DNA from: Rhodococcus rhodochrous
GTDB lineage: Bacteria > Actinomycetota > Actinomycetes > Mycobacteriales > Mycobacteriaceae
Direction of reading: 5' to 3'
Assembly (NCBI RefSeq): GCF_014854695.1
Contig: NZ_CP027557.1
Coordinates: 1,674,001 to 1,738,000 of the forward strand
DNA length: 64,000 bases
The stretch's first letter is position 1; every line of letters starts with the position of its first letter. Shown here one piece after another: positions 62,257-64,000 of the stretch. Below the pieces are notes generated by a model. That model had not been told where the DNA came from and searched no databases. It worked only from the letters and a program-made list of their open reading frames with translations. The position numbers and the translations under genes were made by a program.

Positions 62257-63744
62257 ATGGATAGTGTAGCCCCGCAGCGTCATCCGCATCCGTGGCGGGT
62301 GTTCTCGGCGACGAGCATCGGGGTCGTCGCGGTGTTCCTCAGCCTGAGCGGGTTGACCGTCGCACTGCCCACCGTCGCACGCGAACTCGATGCCTCCGGC
62401 GCCCAGTCGACGTGGATCCTGCTCGGCTACATGCTCGTCACGACCGCCCTGATCCTGGTGTTCGGCCGGCTCGCCGACATCATCGGACGACGACCGCTCT
62501 ACCTCGCGGGACTGATCACCTTCACCGTCGCGACGGGACTGTGCATGCTGGCGCCGTCGGCCGGATGGCTCGTCGCGGCCCGGGTGCTCCAGGGAGCCGG
62601 GGCCGCCGCCATCGTCACGAACAACACGGCGCTGCTCACCGACACCTTCCCGCCGCGGACCCTCGGCCGGGCGCTGGGGTGGAACGCGACGGTCGCGGCC
62701 GTCGCGCAGGTGGTCGGACCGGTGATCGGCGGTGCCGCCACCGCAGTCTTCGGGTGGCGCGGGCTGTTCGTCGTGGTGCTGCCCGTGGGGCTGCTTGCGA
62801 TCGCCGCGTCGATCGCGGTGATTCCGCGCAGTCCCTCCAGGGCGGTGACCCGGGAACCCTTCGATGTCTCCGGCGCGGTACTGTCCACCGCCCTGCTGGC
62901 CGCGGTCGTCCTGGCTCTCACGCCGGGGGTCGGGTCGACGTCCTGGCTGCCCTGGGCGTGCGGCACGGCGAGCCTCGTCCTCGCCGTAGCGTTCGTCGCG
63001 GTGCAGATCAGACGGACCCATCCGCTCGTCGACCTGTCGTTGTTCCGCAACCGGGGTATCGCACTCGTTCTCGCCGCGGTGCTCGTGAATGCGATCGCCA
63101 CCTACGCCGTGACGCTGCTCGTGTCGCTGTACGGGCAGGCGGTGAGCGGAATCTCCGCGGTCGCTGCTGGGGCGCTGGTGATGCCGGTCGCGATCGGCAC
63201 CGTCGTCGCCGCGGCAGCAGCGGGATCTCTGATGCTGCGTTTCAGTCCTCGCACGCTCACCGCTGCCGGCATGGGACTCAACGCCGTCGGTCTGCTCGGA
63301 GTGGCACTGTTGTTGTCGCCGGACGGCGGTTCACTCGGGGCGACCGCCCCCTTCCTGTTCGTGCTCGGTTGCGGCACCGGACTGTTCATGACACCGAGCA
63401 CCAGCGCGTTGATGCTCACGGCCCCTGCGGACCGTCGCGGCATCGCCAACGGGCTGCGCTCGACCCTGCAGAACGTCGGCTACCTGCTCAGCACCGCGCT
63501 GGCGCTCGTCTTCGCCACTGCCGGACTCAGCGCCGCTGCCCGCCAGGCTGCCTATGGCGGGACCCTCGGCACGCTCGGCAGTGCGGAGGTGGCGCGGTTC
63601 GTCGACAACGTGCGAGCGGTCGGCATCGCTCTCGCCGTCGTCGCCCTGCTCGGCGTCGGCGTGTGTCTCGCCTTTCCGCGCCGCAATCCGGCCGCGACCG
63701 TCCACACCCTCGAATCCGTCACCCCACTGAAGGAGTCCGCATGA
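62257..63744 (+). CDS. MFS transporter, DHA2 (EmrB/QacA-like) family
   Basis: About 495 aa. The ATG at MDSVAPQRHPHPW is used; a GTG six bases earlier is also possible. About 14 membrane segments; DHA2 marks are ATSIGVVAVFLSLSGLTVALPTVAREL, YMLVTTALILVFGRLADIIGRR and ARVLQGAGAAAIVTNNTAL. It starts within ten bases of the amidase stop and ends in an overlap with the hydrolase gene that follows, so it belongs to the operon. It may export a toxic intermediate or import the substrate. Confidence 0.87.
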   Translation: MDSVAPQRHPHPWRVFSATSIGVVAVFLSLSGLTVALPTVARELDASGAQSTWILLGYMLVTTALILVFGRLADIIGRRPLYLAGLITFTVATGLCMLAPSAGWLVAARVLQGAGAAAIVTNNTALLTDTFPPRTLGRALGWNATVAAVAQVVGPVIGGAATAVFGWRGLFVVVLPVGLLAIAASIAVIPRSPSRAVTREPFDVSGAVLSTALLAAVVLALTPGVGSTSWLPWACGTASLVLAVAFVAVQIRRTHPLVDLSLFRNRGIALVLAAVLVNAIATYAVTLLVSLYGQAVSGISAVAAGALVMPVAIGTVVAAAAAGSLMLRFSPRTLTAAGMGLNAVGLLGVALLLSPDGGSLGATAPFLFVLGCGTGLFMTPSTSALMLTAPADRRGIANGLRSTLQNVGYLLSTALALVFATAGLSAAARQAAYGGTLGTLGSAEVARFVDNVRAVGIALAVVALLGVGVCLAFPRRNPAATVHTLESVTPLKESA

Positions 63745-64000
63745 CCATCGTCGATCGTGCAGAACAGGCCGCCGACTACGCCCGCGCCGGTTTCGGGCAG
63801 GAGCTCCAGCCCGGAACCCGTCCCGCACTGGTCGTCGTCGATCCCGCCCGTGCCTACATCGATCCCGACTGCCCTTTGTATGCAGGGGTGGAGGAGAACG
63901 TCGAGGCGATGCGCACCCTGCTCACCTCCGCGCGCGAGGCCGGAATCCCGGTGGTGATCACCGAGGTTCGTCTGCGCGCCGACGGTGCCGACGCCGGGGT
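63741..64000 (+). CDS. Isochorismatase-like cysteine hydrolase (N-carbamoylsarcosine amidase type), partial
   Basis: The ATG overlaps the MFS stop (ATGA) with AAGGAG upstream; the gene runs past the window end, leaving 86 residues. ARAGFGQELQPGTRPALVVVD with the catalytic Asp in VVVDPARAY and the block YAGVEENVEAMRTLLTSAREAGIPVVIT resembles N-carbamoylsarcosine amidase/maleamate amidohydrolase and RutB-like enzymes. The catalytic Lys and Cys lie beyond the edge. In the Rut pathway an enzyme of this family removes the carbamoyl group after RutA. Confidence 0.82.
   Translation, partial: MTIVDRAEQAADYARAGFGQELQPGTRPALVVVDPARAYIDPDCPLYAGVEENVEAMRTLLTSAREAGIPVVITEVRLRADGADAG

Overview
The window looks like chromosomal DNA from a Rhodococcus-like, mycolic-acid-containing actinobacterium. 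GC is high, GTG starts are frequent, translationally coupled GTGA junctions are common, and the protein families (PF10081 hydrolases, Ddn-like nitroreductase, an IdeR-type iron box, LuxR/HD-GYP regulators) fit Corynebacteriales. The genus call is an inference from gene content. No rRNA, tRNA or CRISPR array was recognised.

Layout. 1-7.2 kb is core metabolism: a divergent alpha/beta-hydrolase/TetR pair with a clear operator, aconitase, and a LysR regulator divergent from a Glu/Leu-type dehydrogenase. 7.4-11.8 kb is one 1454-aa SF1 helicase-nuclease. 11.8-12.1 kb holds a 30-aa peptide gene with its own promoter palindrome and a strong terminator. 12.3-15.8 kb carries two tandem membrane hydrolases. 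16.1-24.0 kb is an accessory, lower-GC island rich in HNH nucleases: a COG3440-type HNH protein, a DUF1524/DUF3761 exported protein, a mobile-element-type HTH protein, EVE-HNH, a nuclease-DUF2075 helicase and another HNH protein.

24.4-34.1 kb holds hydrolases without signal peptides: an astacin with a seven-bladed lectin-like propeller, a YbaY-like protein, a trypsin/NucA fusion, a V8-protease chimera and a DUF2235 (Tle1-like) hydrolase. Four intergenic sites share CGNGTA-N6-TACTCG, suggesting one regulon; the neighbouring LuxR/HD-GYP protein is a candidate regulator. 34.3-39.4 kb is a cell-wall module: a membrane protein, a natural SEDS (RodA/FtsW)-PBP fusion, and a convergent MreB homologue.

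39.5-48.0 kb contains small regulator/enzyme pairs, two MFS transporters, a rhodanese and a pnuC-nadR salvage operon. 48.1-51.5 kb has a rifamycin phosphotransferase-like enzyme and an AraC regulator. 51.6-55.6 kb is an iron-siderophore ABC importer behind an IdeR/DtxR box. An IS3-family element sits at 55.6-57.2 kb. 57.3-64.0 kb is a LacI-headed N-heterocycle/pyrimidine degradation operon (RutA-like monooxygenase, nitrilase, amidase, MFS, isochorismatase-type hydrolase cut by the window end).

Two families of dispersed palindromes (four copies of one, two of another) sit mainly at gene 3' ends between 31 and 46 kb and probably act as terminators.
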